Origin: an uncultured Ruminococcus sp.
GTDB taxonomy: Bacteria > Bacillota > Clostridia > Oscillospirales > Ruminococcaceae
Assembly: GCA_947627275.1 (NCBI GenBank)
Contig: CANQVK010000003.1
Location: 1-64,000, forward strand
Length of the DNA stretch: 64,000 nucleotides
Reading direction: 5' to 3'
Positions 44,139 through 52,427 of this stretch are shown piece after piece. The notes under the pieces were generated by a model. The model ran no database searches and was not told the DNA's origin. It saw nothing but the letters and a program-made list of their open reading frames with translations. Position 1 is the stretch's first letter, and each line of letters opens with the position of its first letter. The translations under genes and the position numbers were made by a program.

Positions 44139-46286
44139 GTGATTTATATTAAAAGGCTCAGACGTATAGCCGCTGCGGCAATAGCGGCGGCTTTTTCGGC
44201 ATTACCGCTGTGTTCTTCGGCAGCCGGCGTTTCATACAGACCGGAGACTGCGCCGAAGGAAACGGCTTTCGGCGGATTTTCCCTGTCTGCTCCGACCTTT
44301 CGGATGTGTGAGGGGATGGGCGGCAGCGAACCTGTTATGCTCCCTGAGATCGGCGATATAAACGGAATGGTCAATATGTATGGCAGCGGCGAGAGTTTGC
44401 CCGTGACTTTTGACTTACGGGAAAAAAACGGCATGACGTCGGTTAAAAGTCAGGGAACTCACGGTACGTGCTGGGCGCATTCTGCAATTGCTTCTGCGGA
44501 AACAAGCATAATAAAATATTATCCGCAGGCAGATCTCTCGGAAGCCCATACGGCGTTTTACACGTATTACGGTGAAGATCAGGTACAGAAGGACGGCGAA
44601 GCCTCCGAGATATTCAGTATCGGCGGAACAAGCTATCTTGCGGCGAATCTCTGGTCGCAATGGATAGGACCTGTGAGCGAAAGAAAGCTCCCCTACGGAG
44701 ATTTTGATTTTTTTGATGATACCTCTGCGGTGGACGCCTTGAAGTTTGACAGTGACTATCATTTGAAGAATGCGTATATGTTTGACTATAATGATGAAAG
44801 GTCAAATACAGATGAAATAAATAATATAATAAAGCAGTTCGTCTATAATGGACTAGCGGTAGATGTTTCATTTCAGTCGGATTCGCAAAATCTTTACGAC
44901 AGCGAGCATTTTTCAACGAGAAGCGCAAGAAAGCCGCGCTTTGCAAGTCATTCCGTGGTTATTGCCGGTTGGGACGATAATTTCCCGAAGGAAAATTTTA
45001 AAGTCCCTGCCGAAATTGACGGCGCATGGCTTGTAAAGAACAGTTGGGGCGACTATAACTTCGATGACGGTTACATGTGGATCTCCTACGATGACAGGTC
45101 GCTGTGCGAATTTGCGGTTTTTGAGCTTGAGGATCAGGAGGAGCATACCGTCAATTTCCACCACGATACATATGTACCTGCGCAGTCAATGTCTGCGGCA
45201 GATTCCGCGGATGAAAACACGCCGTCCTATATGGCGAACGTTTTCACGGCGGACGAAGCGGTTCAGCTCGAAACTGTTTCCGTGAATTTTCCACAGCCGG
45301 GAACAGAATATGAAATTACGATATACAGCGGTTTGAGCGACTTGTCAGACCCTGTCTCGGGACGTCCTTCGCAGGTTACATGCGGAACTGCCGACATTTC
45401 GGGTACGCTGAATATCGACCTTGCCGAGGATGTGACGATCGGGGCAGGGGAGAGCTTTTCTGCGGTTGTGAGACTTTATTGTCCGGATTCGCCCTATGTC
45501 ATACCCATAGAATCTGTTTTGTATCTTCATTCAAACGAGCTTGAGGAGAAAATAAGTCTCGGAAGTTTTACGACATATGAGGGTATAAAGTCAAATACGG
45601 GCGAAAATGAGAGCTTTTACAGCTCTGACGGCGCTGAGTGGTACGATATGTGCGGTTCGGATTACACGTATACGGCAGAGGAAAAAGAGGAACTTCTAAA
45701 AGAGCTTGAAACCGATCTTTTCGACGGCATTTACCCCGAAGAAACAGAACTTCTTGAAAACGCACAGTCCGTGCTTGATTTTTACAGATCCGCATTTTCT
45801 TCGGCAGATCTTTCAATAGCTATGGGAAACGTTCCGTTAAAGGTACTGGGCAGTCCCGTTAATTCCGTGGATTTCAGCCACATTAGCGGCGTTGTGCATG
45901 CTGACGAAGCGGTTGAACTTTCCGTAAAGGACGGCTCTCAGGTCTACTATTCAATTAACGGAGCAGAGTATGCACCCTATACCGAGCCGCTTGAAATAAA
46001 CGGATATGACGTTATCTCGGCGACTGTTGACTTTGAGAACTATACCGAAAGAAGCTATATTTCCGCTGACCGTATTCCGGAGGTCGGCGATATCGACCTT
46101 GACGGCATTGTGGACGCGTCCGATGCAAGTCTGGTACTTATTCACTATTCACAAACGCTGACAGGGGGCGGCGGTACTCTGAAAAAAGCAATTTTTGACT
46201 ACTCCGATTTCAACGGGGACGGCGTTATAGACGCGTCCGATGCCTCCGGCATATTGAAATTATATGCCGAACGGTCTACAAAGTAA
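44139..46286 (+). CDS. Secreted papain-like C1 peptidase with dockerin
   Basis: About 712-715 residues. Signal peptide (IAAAAIAAAFSALPLCSSAAG), a propeptide-like segment, a C1A peptidase domain with Gln in SVKSQGTHGTCWAHSA, catalytic Cys in the same motif, His in SHSVVIAGWDDNF and Asn in WLVKNSWGDYNF, a beta-rich region, a helical stretch, and a C-terminal dockerin with two calcium loops (DIDLDGIVDASDASLVL and DFNGDGVIDASDASGIL). Start problem: AAGGAG stands 8 nt before ATT at 44148, exactly where the signal peptide should begin; the nearest usual codon is GTG 44139, inside the SD. I give the GTG coordinate but think ATT is used. The substrate may be plant or cellulosome-associated protein. 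Confidence 0.9.
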   Translation: MIYIKRLRRIAAAAIAAAFSALPLCSSAAGVSYRPETAPKETAFGGFSLSAPTFRMCEGMGGSEPVMLPEIGDINGMVNMYGSGESLPVTFDLREKNGMTSVKSQGTHGTCWAHSAIASAETSIIKYYPQADLSEAHTAFYTYYGEDQVQKDGEASEIFSIGGTSYLAANLWSQWIGPVSERKLPYGDFDFFDDTSAVDALKFDSDYHLKNAYMFDYNDERSNTDEINNIIKQFVYNGLAVDVSFQSDSQNLYDSEHFSTRSARKPRFASHSVVIAGWDDNFPKENFKVPAEIDGAWLVKNSWGDYNFDDGYMWISYDDRSLCEFAVFELEDQEEHTVNFHHDTYVPAQSMSAADSADENTPSYMANVFTADEAVQLETVSVNFPQPGTEYEITIYSGLSDLSDPVSGRPSQVTCGTADISGTLNIDLAEDVTIGAGESFSAVVRLYCPDSPYVIPIESVLYLHSNELEEKISLGSFTTYEGIKSNTGENESFYSSDGAEWYDMCGSDYTYTAEEKEELLKELETDLFDGIYPEETELLENAQSVLDFYRSAFSSADLSIAMGNVPLKVLGSPVNSVDFSHISGVVHADEAVELSVKDGSQVYYSINGAEYAPYTEPLEINGYDVISATVDFENYTERSYISADRIPEVGDIDLDGIVDASDASLVLIHYSQTLTGGGGTLKKAIFDYSDFNGDGVIDASDASGILKLYAERSTK

Positions 46287-46490
46287 CCAAATACAGCCCT
46301 TGTTTTTTGGCAATTAGTTGGAAGCTTTGTTCAAAAGCTATAAAACAAACATGTTTGTATTGTGAAATAAAGTCAAAATACTCAGTTACCGTTTTGTAAC
46401 CTTTTAAAAAACTTTATGTGAAAATCAACAAAAAAATAGTGTTGAAAATGTACAGACTGCTCAAAAAATATTAAAGAATGCCGCAAAGGA

Positions 46491-46519
46491 TTGACTTTGA
46501 GCGCAAAATAGGGTATATT
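46491..46519 (+). promoter_or_regulatory. Promoter of the sugar ABC importer operon
   Basis: TTGACT (46491-46496), 17-bp spacer, TATATT (46514-46519). The 200 bp before it (46287-46490) are AT-rich and hold no gene or clear motif, apart from short palindromes near 46344-46360. Confidence 0.75.
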
Positions 46520-46525
46520 TTAATT

Positions 46526-46777
46526 ACACAAGCGGCACATATACTTCGGAAACTCCCGGCGGTCATGTGCAGCTCCAAGACATTACAGAGACCTAAAAAG
46601 TCTTGTAATAAGTCCGTTATGGACGTCCGGCTGAAAAATGAGAAGCGTGAGCTTCGGCGAGGACATTCGCAGGGTAAATGCGGATCGTTGAGGATGCCGG
46701 AAAAAACATTCACATTTTCACATATTATACTCCGATCATTACGGGAGTGTAATACATATTTTAAGGAGGAAATACCA
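46526..46777 (+). ncRNA. Long structured leader of the solute-binding protein gene (candidate cis-regulatory RNA)
   Basis: About 250 nt between promoter and start codon with several possible stems: GCACAT (46535) with ATGTGC (46565); ATTACA-G-AGAC (46582) with GTCT-TGTAAT (46600); GAAGC-GTGA-GCTTC (46642-46655, GNRA loop); CCGGC (46627) with GCCGG (46696), closing a multi-stem domain; and ACTCC (46729) with GGGAGT (46743) just before the SD. The reading frame of the gene is open through it, but no SD or conserved start supports translation. I do not recognise a known riboswitch class. Confidence 0.5.
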
Positions 46778-48259
46778 ATGAACACACTTAAGAAGACATT
46801 AGCATTAGTTGCTACTCTTGCTATGGCTGCAACTGCATTTGTAAGCTGCGGCGAGGATGAATCTTCATCCAGCTCAAGCTCATCTGAGTCATCATCCGAG
46901 TCCACACCCGCTGAGGACAGCAATTCTGAGTCAGAGAGCGGCGATTCCGAGAGCGAGCCTGATGCACAGGCAGGCGCCATCGATCCTTCTGTTGGTCAGG
47001 GCGGCGATACTTTCACAGTAGCTGCTTGGGACGCTAACGATGTTCCTTACCTTCTCGCACAGTGGAAGGGTCTTGACTTCGAGACAGTTGCTGATAAGCT
47101 TGCTAACAACGAGGTTGAGGGCATTAACTTCATTAGCTTCAATGTAGGCGGCGGAAAGGCTTCCGAGAACTATGATCAGCTCTTCAACGACGGCGGCGAT
47201 CTCGATGTTTACTTCTGCGAAGCTGACTGGGCTCTGAAGTACATCAATGACGACACTAAGACACTTGCACTTGACAAGCTCGGTCTTACAGATGCTGATT
47301 TCCCCAACATCTATGGTTACACAGATACAATCGGTCTTGACTCTAACGGAGTTCGTAAGGGTATTTCATGGCAGGCTGCAGCAGGCGGTTTCGCATACAA
47401 TGCAAGACTTGCTGAAGAATACCTTGGAGTAACATCTCCCGATGCTATGCAGGAGAAGGTTGCTGACTGGTCTAAGTTTGTAGAGACAGCTAAGGAAATC
47501 AACGAGAAGTCCGGCGGCGCTGCTGCTCTTGCTGACTCTCTCGGCGGTATGTGGCAGGCTTACGCTTGCGGACGTACAACTCCTTGGGTTGTAGATAACA
47601 AGCTCCAGATCGATGATTTCTGCAAGGATTTTGCTGATACAGCTAAGGAACTTTGGGATATCAACGGCGTTACAAAGAATGAACAGTGGGCTGACGAGTG
47701 GACAGCGGCTGGTACAACAGGCAACGCTATGGGTTACTTCGTATCTACATGGGGCTTCGGCGGATTCTTCCTCGATGCTGCCGGTGGAGAAGGCGGTCCT
47801 GAGTACGGTAACTGGAATCTTGTTCAGGGACCCACACCTTACTACTGGGGTGGTACTTGGATCGTTGTTAACCCTGCAACAGACAACGGTCAGGAAGCTC
47901 GCGATTTCATCATCTCTGCTACATCCGATGAGGCTCAGATGAAGGAATACGCTGTAAAGAAGCCTGAGTATGTAAACAACCAGGTTGTAATGGATGAGCT
48001 TATCAGCAGTAACACAGTATTTAATGAGAAGATCTCCGGCAACTTCAAGGATGGTCAGAACTACTTTGCTGAGCTTGCTGATAACGCTAAGCAGATCGAC
48101 TTCAAGGGACTTATCACTCCTTACGATGCTACAATCAAGGCAGACTTTACAAAGATTGTTAAGGAAGAGTATCTTGAGGGCGGCAAGTCTTGGGATGATG
48201 CAGTAGAAGCATTCAAGGATAAGGTTGCTGAGGATATCACAACTATTGACGTTGATTAA
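46778..48259 (+). CDS. Sugar ABC transporter solute-binding lipoprotein
   Basis: 493 residues. Lipoprotein signal (VATLAMAATAFVSC), a long Ser/Glu spacer (25-60), then a family-1 periplasmic-type binding fold for oligosaccharides (YDQLFNDGGDLDVYFCEADW, GGFAYNARLAEEYLG, YYWGGTWIVVNPATDNG). Many aromatic residues suit sugar binding. Codon choice is strongly biased (GCT, AAG, GAG), so it is likely among the most expressed genes here. Perfect SD AAGGAGG. Two permease genes follow; ligand not readable. Confidence 0.93.
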   Translation: MNTLKKTLALVATLAMAATAFVSCGEDESSSSSSSSESSSESTPAEDSNSESESGDSESEPDAQAGAIDPSVGQGGDTFTVAAWDANDVPYLLAQWKGLDFETVADKLANNEVEGINFISFNVGGGKASENYDQLFNDGGDLDVYFCEADWALKYINDDTKTLALDKLGLTDADFPNIYGYTDTIGLDSNGVRKGISWQAAAGGFAYNARLAEEYLGVTSPDAMQEKVADWSKFVETAKEINEKSGGAAALADSLGGMWQAYACGRTTPWVVDNKLQIDDFCKDFADTAKELWDINGVTKNEQWADEWTAAGTTGNAMGYFVSTWGFGGFFLDAAGGEGGPEYGNWNLVQGPTPYYWGGTWIVVNPATDNGQEARDFIISATSDEAQMKEYAVKKPEYVNNQVVMDELISSNTVFNEKISGNFKDGQNYFAELADNAKQIDFKGLITPYDATIKADFTKIVKEEYLEGGKSWDDAVEAFKDKVAEDITTIDVD

Positions 48260-48302
48260 TTCTGCCAACTGATTTCGTCAGAATAGCTAAATAACATTAT
48301 AC

Positions 48303-48332
48303 CCTACGGAATACTTCTGTGTATTCCGTAGG
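48303..48332 (+). terminator. Intercistronic stem-loop between binding protein and permeases
   Basis: CCTACGGAATAC pairs perfectly with GTATTCCGTAGG, 6-nt loop, no T-run. This fits an mRNA-stabilising or attenuating hairpin that keeps the binding protein in excess over the permeases. Confidence 0.75.
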
Positions 48333-48374
48333 TGTATATTTGTTTATTAATAAAATACCGAGAGGGTGTGTGTT

Positions 48375-49427
48375 ATGGCATCAGCTGCGCAGAGACGTAT
48401 TAAATCTATCAGCTATGCAAAATACGGCTACATATTCATTTTGCCGTTTTTTCTTGTTTATTTCTTTTTCCAATTATATCCTCTGATAAATACATTTATT
48501 GTAAGTTTTCACGGCAATGGACCGGGGGTAGATGATTTCGTTGGCTTTGCGAACTATAAGACTCTGCTTTTTGGAGGCGGACGACGTGAAGCGGCTATCA
48601 GCAGTTCTTTCTACTCGTCATTTAAGAATACTATAATTCTTTGGTTCGGCAACTTTATTCCGCAGATTGCCCTTTCCCTTTCACTTGCTGTATGGTTTAC
48701 AGAGGCTAACCTTAAAATTCCGGGCAAGGGATTCTTTAAGGTCGTAATGTATCTTCCTAACGTTATAACAGCTGCATCTGTAGCAGTTCTTTTCCTTCAG
48801 CTTTGCGGTCAGTCTGAAACTAACCCCGGCGCACTTAACATACTTCTTAGTAAAGTCGGCATTGTTGAACAGAATTCGACTTCAGGGCTTTATGACACTA
48901 TTCCTTTTGTAGAAGGCGTATGGCAGTCAAGAGGAGTGGTTATGTTCATTCAGACATGGATGTGGTTCGGAAATACTATGATCATGCTCATGTCGGGTAT
49001 TCAGGGTATCAATCCTTCACTCTTTGAGGCAGCAAGTATTGACGGTGCAAGCTCAGGACAGGTTTTCCGCAAGATTACTTTCCCCCTCCTTACACCTATT
49101 ATGGCTTATACGCTCGTAACTTCCATGATCGGCGGTCTTCAGATGTTCGATATTCCTTATCTCTATCATAAGGGTACTGCTAAAAATGAAGATATTCGTA
49201 CAATTGCCGTTCTCATTTATGATTATTTCCATGCTCAGTTGGATGAGAACAAAATGGGTTACGCAGGCGCTGCATCTGTTCTTTTGTTCTTTGTTACTCT
49301 TATTCTCGGATGTATCTCATTCTATATCACACGTGATAAGGACGAAATCGCCAAGAAGAAGCAGAGAAAAAAGATTGCTAAGCAGCTTAAGCAGGAAAGT
49401 AAACAGTTTGGAGGTTTTTCAATATGA
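48375..49427 (+). CDS. Sugar ABC transporter permease (MalF/UgpA type)
   Basis: 350 residues, six membrane helices. The EAA loop reads EAASIDGASSGQVFRKITFP. The ATG at 48375 has GAGAGGGTG upstream; GTG 48366 is the longer option. Overlaps the next permease by 4 nt. Confidence 0.95.
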   Translation: MASAAQRRIKSISYAKYGYIFILPFFLVYFFFQLYPLINTFIVSFHGNGPGVDDFVGFANYKTLLFGGGRREAAISSSFYSSFKNTIILWFGNFIPQIALSLSLAVWFTEANLKIPGKGFFKVVMYLPNVITAASVAVLFLQLCGQSETNPGALNILLSKVGIVEQNSTSGLYDTIPFVEGVWQSRGVVMFIQTWMWFGNTMIMLMSGIQGINPSLFEAASIDGASSGQVFRKITFPLLTPIMAYTLVTSMIGGLQMFDIPYLYHKGTAKNEDIRTIAVLIYDYFHAQLDENKMGYAGAASVLLFFVTLILGCISFYITRDKDEIAKKKQRKKIAKQLKQESKQFGGFSI

Positions 49428-50320
49428 GTAAAATGAAATCAGTTTACGGAGAACCTAAGGACAACTATTCTTTCAAGATTAGGCTTAAATCCACAATACT
49501 GTTTATATGGTTTCTCATTTTAACAATTATCTGTTTGCTTCCGATTTATATTCTTATTATTAACGCTACACGACAGCATTCAGAAGTTGCTAACAGTATC
49601 AGTTTTATTCCCGGTTCTCATCTCGTTGAGAATTTTAAGTCGCTATCAACGAACCAGAACTTAAAGCTTGCTTATAACGCGTTTCATGGTTATAAAAACA
49701 GCTTGTTTATTACAGTTTTTTCAACATTTCTTACGGTATTTTTCTCTGCAATGACAGCTTATGGTATTCATGTTTATGATTTTAAGATCAAGGAAATTTC
49801 TTATACGGTTATTCTCCTTGTAATGATGGTTCCTGTTCAGGTAACATCAGCTGGTTTCGTAGCATTTATGGCTGACATTGGTCTGACAAATACATACTGG
49901 CCTCTTATTGTTCCTGCTGTTGCAGCGCCTGCGGTCGTTTACTTTATGCGATCATACATGAAGTCGTCGTTCCCGCTTGATATTGTTGAAGCAGCTCGTA
50001 TTGACGGATGCGGAGAGTTCAGAACTTTTGTTTCAATCGCTATTCCCATGATGAAACCTGCTATTGCCGTTCAGGCTATATTTGCTTTCATCGCAAGCTG
50101 GAATAACTTCTATACGCCGAATATGATCCTTATTAACGTTGATATGAAGAAAAAGACGCTTCCTATGATGGTATCTGCTCTTCAGGCTTCGGATAAGGTT
50201 AAAGATCTCGGTTTGATTTATCTTGCAATTGCACTTTCGATTTTACCTATTATTCTCGCATATGTTCTTCTTTCAAGATTTATTATTGCCGGTGTTGCGC
50301 TCGGTGGTGTAAAGGAATAA
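49424..50320 (+). CDS. Sugar ABC transporter permease (MalG/UgpE type)
   Basis: 298 residues, six membrane helices, EAA loop EAARIDGCGEFRTFVSIAIP. Ends the operon before a terminator. No ATP-binding gene is near, so a shared MsmK/MsmX-type ATPase encoded elsewhere must energise it, as is known for many Firmicute CUT1 importers. Confidence 0.95.
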   Translation: MSKMKSVYGEPKDNYSFKIRLKSTILFIWFLILTIICLLPIYILIINATRQHSEVANSISFIPGSHLVENFKSLSTNQNLKLAYNAFHGYKNSLFITVFSTFLTVFFSAMTAYGIHVYDFKIKEISYTVILLVMMVPVQVTSAGFVAFMADIGLTNTYWPLIVPAVAAPAVVYFMRSYMKSSFPLDIVEAARIDGCGEFRTFVSIAIPMMKPAIAVQAIFAFIASWNNFYTPNMILINVDMKKKTLPMMVSALQASDKVKDLGLIYLAIALSILPIILAYVLLSRFIIAGVALGGVKE

Positions 50321-50332
50321 TTTCCAAAAATT

Positions 50333-50360
50333 ACAGCTCACTTTTGTGGGCTGTTTTTTT
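50333..50360 (+). terminator. Terminator of the sugar importer operon
   Basis: ACAGC-T-CAC pairs with GTG-G-GCTGT around TTTT, then TTTTTTT. Confidence 0.85.
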
Positions 50361-50362
50361 AT

Positions 50363-50392
50363 GTCATAATGCTGTAATATTGTGCATATGAT
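50363..50392 (+). promoter_or_regulatory. Candidate sigma-E promoter of spoIIIA
   Basis: GTCATAAT (50363-50370), 14-bp spacer, CATATGAT (50385-50392), close to the known sigma-E pattern (ATA-rich -35, CATA-x-x-x-T -10) and placed right before spoIIIAA, which sigma-E controls in Bacillus. Confidence 0.5.
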
Positions 50393-50413
50393 TTATGGAA
50401 AGGGGTGGTTGAA

Positions 50414-51331
50414 TTGACAGATAGTACAAGTTATGAAGTAATAGCCGAGTATCTTACTGCCGGTATCCGTTCGGCGTATTTATCTGTAAGGCAATTTGAA
50501 AGGCAGTCGGTAAGCGAGCTTCGTCTGAATTCAGGAAGAGCGGCAGCAATGGTTTTTCCTGATAAAATAATGTATCTTACTAATTCCGGACTTACTGCAA
50601 ATCCGCGAAATACGTCGGCAGTCACGGTTATGCCCACCGATATATCTTCAATAGTCGATTCATTGTCGCATTATTCCATTCATAGCTGTACTCGTCAGCT
50701 TTGCGAGGGAGTTTTCGTACTGCGGAGGGGAGTGCGTGTGGGACTTTCGGGGAGTTTCAATTCCGAGGGCTGCATGACGGATATAACGGGGCTGAACTTC
50801 CGTATATCAAGAAACGTTCGGGGCTGTGCGGACGAGGTGTACAAGCTGGTTGAAAAAAGCGGTCAGGGAGTAGTAATATGCGGAGGCGTGAACTCCGGAA
50901 AAACAACCATTCTGCGCGATCTATGCCGAATGGTCGGCAGTACTCGAAAAGCTGTTTTGGTTGACGAGCGCAATGAGATAGCATGTACAAACGGCGGGAT
51001 CATTGAAAATGATGTTGGAATGCTCACAAATGTTCTGACGGGATGCAGCCGTGCCAAAGGTATAGTTTCAGCTGTGCGGACTTTGTCGCCCGATTTTATT
51101 TTCTGCGACGAGATCTCCACGGACGATGACGCTGCGGCAATCAGGGAAAACGTCGGCTGCGGCGTGAAGTTTTGTGCAACGGTACACGGAACAAGCTTTC
51201 AGGAGCTGCAAAAAAGGACTGTAATGAAAACTCTGCTCAACAGCGGTATTTTCGGATATGCCGTAATTTTAGAGGGCGGCGGAAGTCCTGGAAAAATCAA
51301 GGAGATAAGGAGGCTCGACAATGATATTTAG
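50414..51331 (+). CDS. spoIIIAA: Stage III sporulation protein AA
   Basis: Cytoplasmic ATPase of the SpoIIIA-SpoIIQ channel between mother cell and forespore; related to type II/IV secretion ATPases. About 305 residues. Walker A GGVNSGKTTILRDLCR and an ATPase core with VDERNEIA and DFIFCDEIS. The start is probably TTG at 50414 with AAAGGGG 8 nt upstream; GTG 50405 is also in frame. Overlaps spoIIIAB. Confidence 0.96.
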   Translation: MTDSTSYEVIAEYLTAGIRSAYLSVRQFERQSVSELRLNSGRAAAMVFPDKIMYLTNSGLTANPRNTSAVTVMPTDISSIVDSLSHYSIHSCTRQLCEGVFVLRRGVRVGLSGSFNSEGCMTDITGLNFRISRNVRGCADEVYKLVEKSGQGVVICGGVNSGKTTILRDLCRMVGSTRKAVLVDERNEIACTNGGIIENDVGMLTNVLTGCSRAKGIVSAVRTLSPDFIFCDEISTDDDAAAIRENVGCGVKFCATVHGTSFQELQKRTVMKTLLNSGIFGYAVILEGGGSPGKIKEIRRLDNDI

Positions 51332-51827
51332 AGTGGCGGCGGCGCTGATATTTACGGCTGTGGGAGCTGTAATAGGTTTTTCTTTGGCAGACAGGCTTCG
51401 CGACGATCGGAAGTCCTGCGGAGCGGTCGGGCATCTTTTTCAGAGAGCGGCATTTCTTATCGGAAGCCGATGCGAGGATGTATACGGTGTTTGCAGGGAT
51501 ATGAAAAAGGACGAGGAATTAAAGCGCCTTGGCTTTCTTCAGTCTCTGCCAAATTACTACATAGCAGGCGAGGATTTTCATCGGCTTTGGAACAGCGCAC
51601 TCGACGATGAGCAGAATATCTGCAAAGAGGAAAAGGAACTGCTTTACCGCTTCGGAGCAATGTTTGGCAGAAGCGATAAGGACGCACAGCTTTCGGAAAT
51701 ACGCATCCTGATGACTGAGCTTGAAGCTGTATCGGGAATGCGACGGGATGCTCTGGTGAAAAAAGGTAGACTGTATCGGGCGGCAGGTCTCCTTTTTGGT
51801 GTTATGGCAGGAATACTTGTGCTGTAG
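51321..51827 (+). CDS. spoIIIAB: Stage III sporulation protein AB
   Basis: 168 residues, usual length. N-terminal membrane helix, helical cytoplasmic region, and a C-terminal membrane helix (LYRAAGLLFGVMAGILVL). GspF-like part of the channel. Its start lies inside spoIIIAA. Confidence 0.93.
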   Translation: MIFRVAAALIFTAVGAVIGFSLADRLRDDRKSCGAVGHLFQRAAFLIGSRCEDVYGVCRDMKKDEELKRLGFLQSLPNYYIAGEDFHRLWNSALDDEQNICKEEKELLYRFGAMFGRSDKDAQLSEIRILMTELEAVSGMRRDALVKKGRLYRAAGLLFGVMAGILVL

Positions 51828-51839
51828 CGGGGTGGCGGA

Positions 51840-52034
51840 ATGGATATTGATTTAATATTTAAAATAGCCGGGACAGGCATCATAGTCGCCGTACTTAATC
51901 TTGTTCTTAAACGGGCGGAGCGTGAGGAACAAGCAATGATGACGACGCTTGCAGGTCTGATAGTGGTGCTTGTTATAATCGTAGAGGAGATCGGCGGACT
52001 TTTCGAGACAGTGAAAACGGTGTTCGGCTTATGA
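51840..52034 (+). CDS. spoIIIAC: Stage III sporulation protein AC
   Basis: 64 residues, two membrane helices, with the family sequence IFKIAGTGIIVAVLNLVLKR. Overlaps spoIIIAD by 4 nt. Confidence 0.95.
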   Translation: MDIDLIFKIAGTGIIVAVLNLVLKRAEREEQAMMTTLAGLIVVLVIIVEEIGGLFETVKTVFGL

Positions 52035-52420
52035 CTGACAGATGCCTTGTTACAGCGGCTTTCTGTCTGTGTTCAGCGATATTGTCGGTACTGCTAAGGC
52101 AGCATTGCCGTGAGCAGTCTATGCTCCTTGCAACCGCCGCCTGCACAGCGGTCATGGGGAGCTTCGCCGCCTTTGCATCTCCGATGATGGCGGAGATACG
52201 AGATATTTTCACATCCGCCGGAATATCCGAAAGCTATCTTGCCTTGATTTTCAAGGCGGCGGCAATATGTATGATAACTCAGATAACCTCGGAGCTTTGC
52301 CGCGACAGCGGAGAAACTGCTATCGCTTCGGCTGCGGAACTCTGGGGGCGGGGTGCGGTGACGTTCATAAGTCTGCCTCTTGTAAAGGCGATATTGGAAC
52401 AGGTAAGCGGCTTGCTATAG
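52031..52420 (+). CDS. spoIIIAD: Stage III sporulation protein AD
   Basis: 129 residues, four membrane helices, AC/AD family; LIFKAAAICMITQITSELCR is typical. Confidence 0.95.
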   Translation: MTDRCLVTAAFCLCSAILSVLLRQHCREQSMLLATAACTAVMGSFAAFASPMMAEIRDIFTSAGISESYLALIFKAAAICMITQITSELCRDSGETAIASAAELWGRGAVTFISLPLVKAILEQVSGLL

Positions 52421-52427
52421 GTGGAAT

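Noticed and set aside
46478-46777. Longer binding-protein frame starting at 46478
   Set aside because: It would begin before the predicted promoter -10 box and bury the lipoprotein signal; the ATG at 46778 has a perfect SD.
46526-46777. T-box leader
   Set aside because: No T-box AGGGTGGNACCGCG sequence or specifier loop pattern; the gene is not amino-acid related.
47366-48268. 300-codon minus-strand open frame opposite the binding-protein gene
   Set aside because: It is a shadow of a gene with strong codon bias; the translation is Cys/Ser/Leu-rich without domain or SD.
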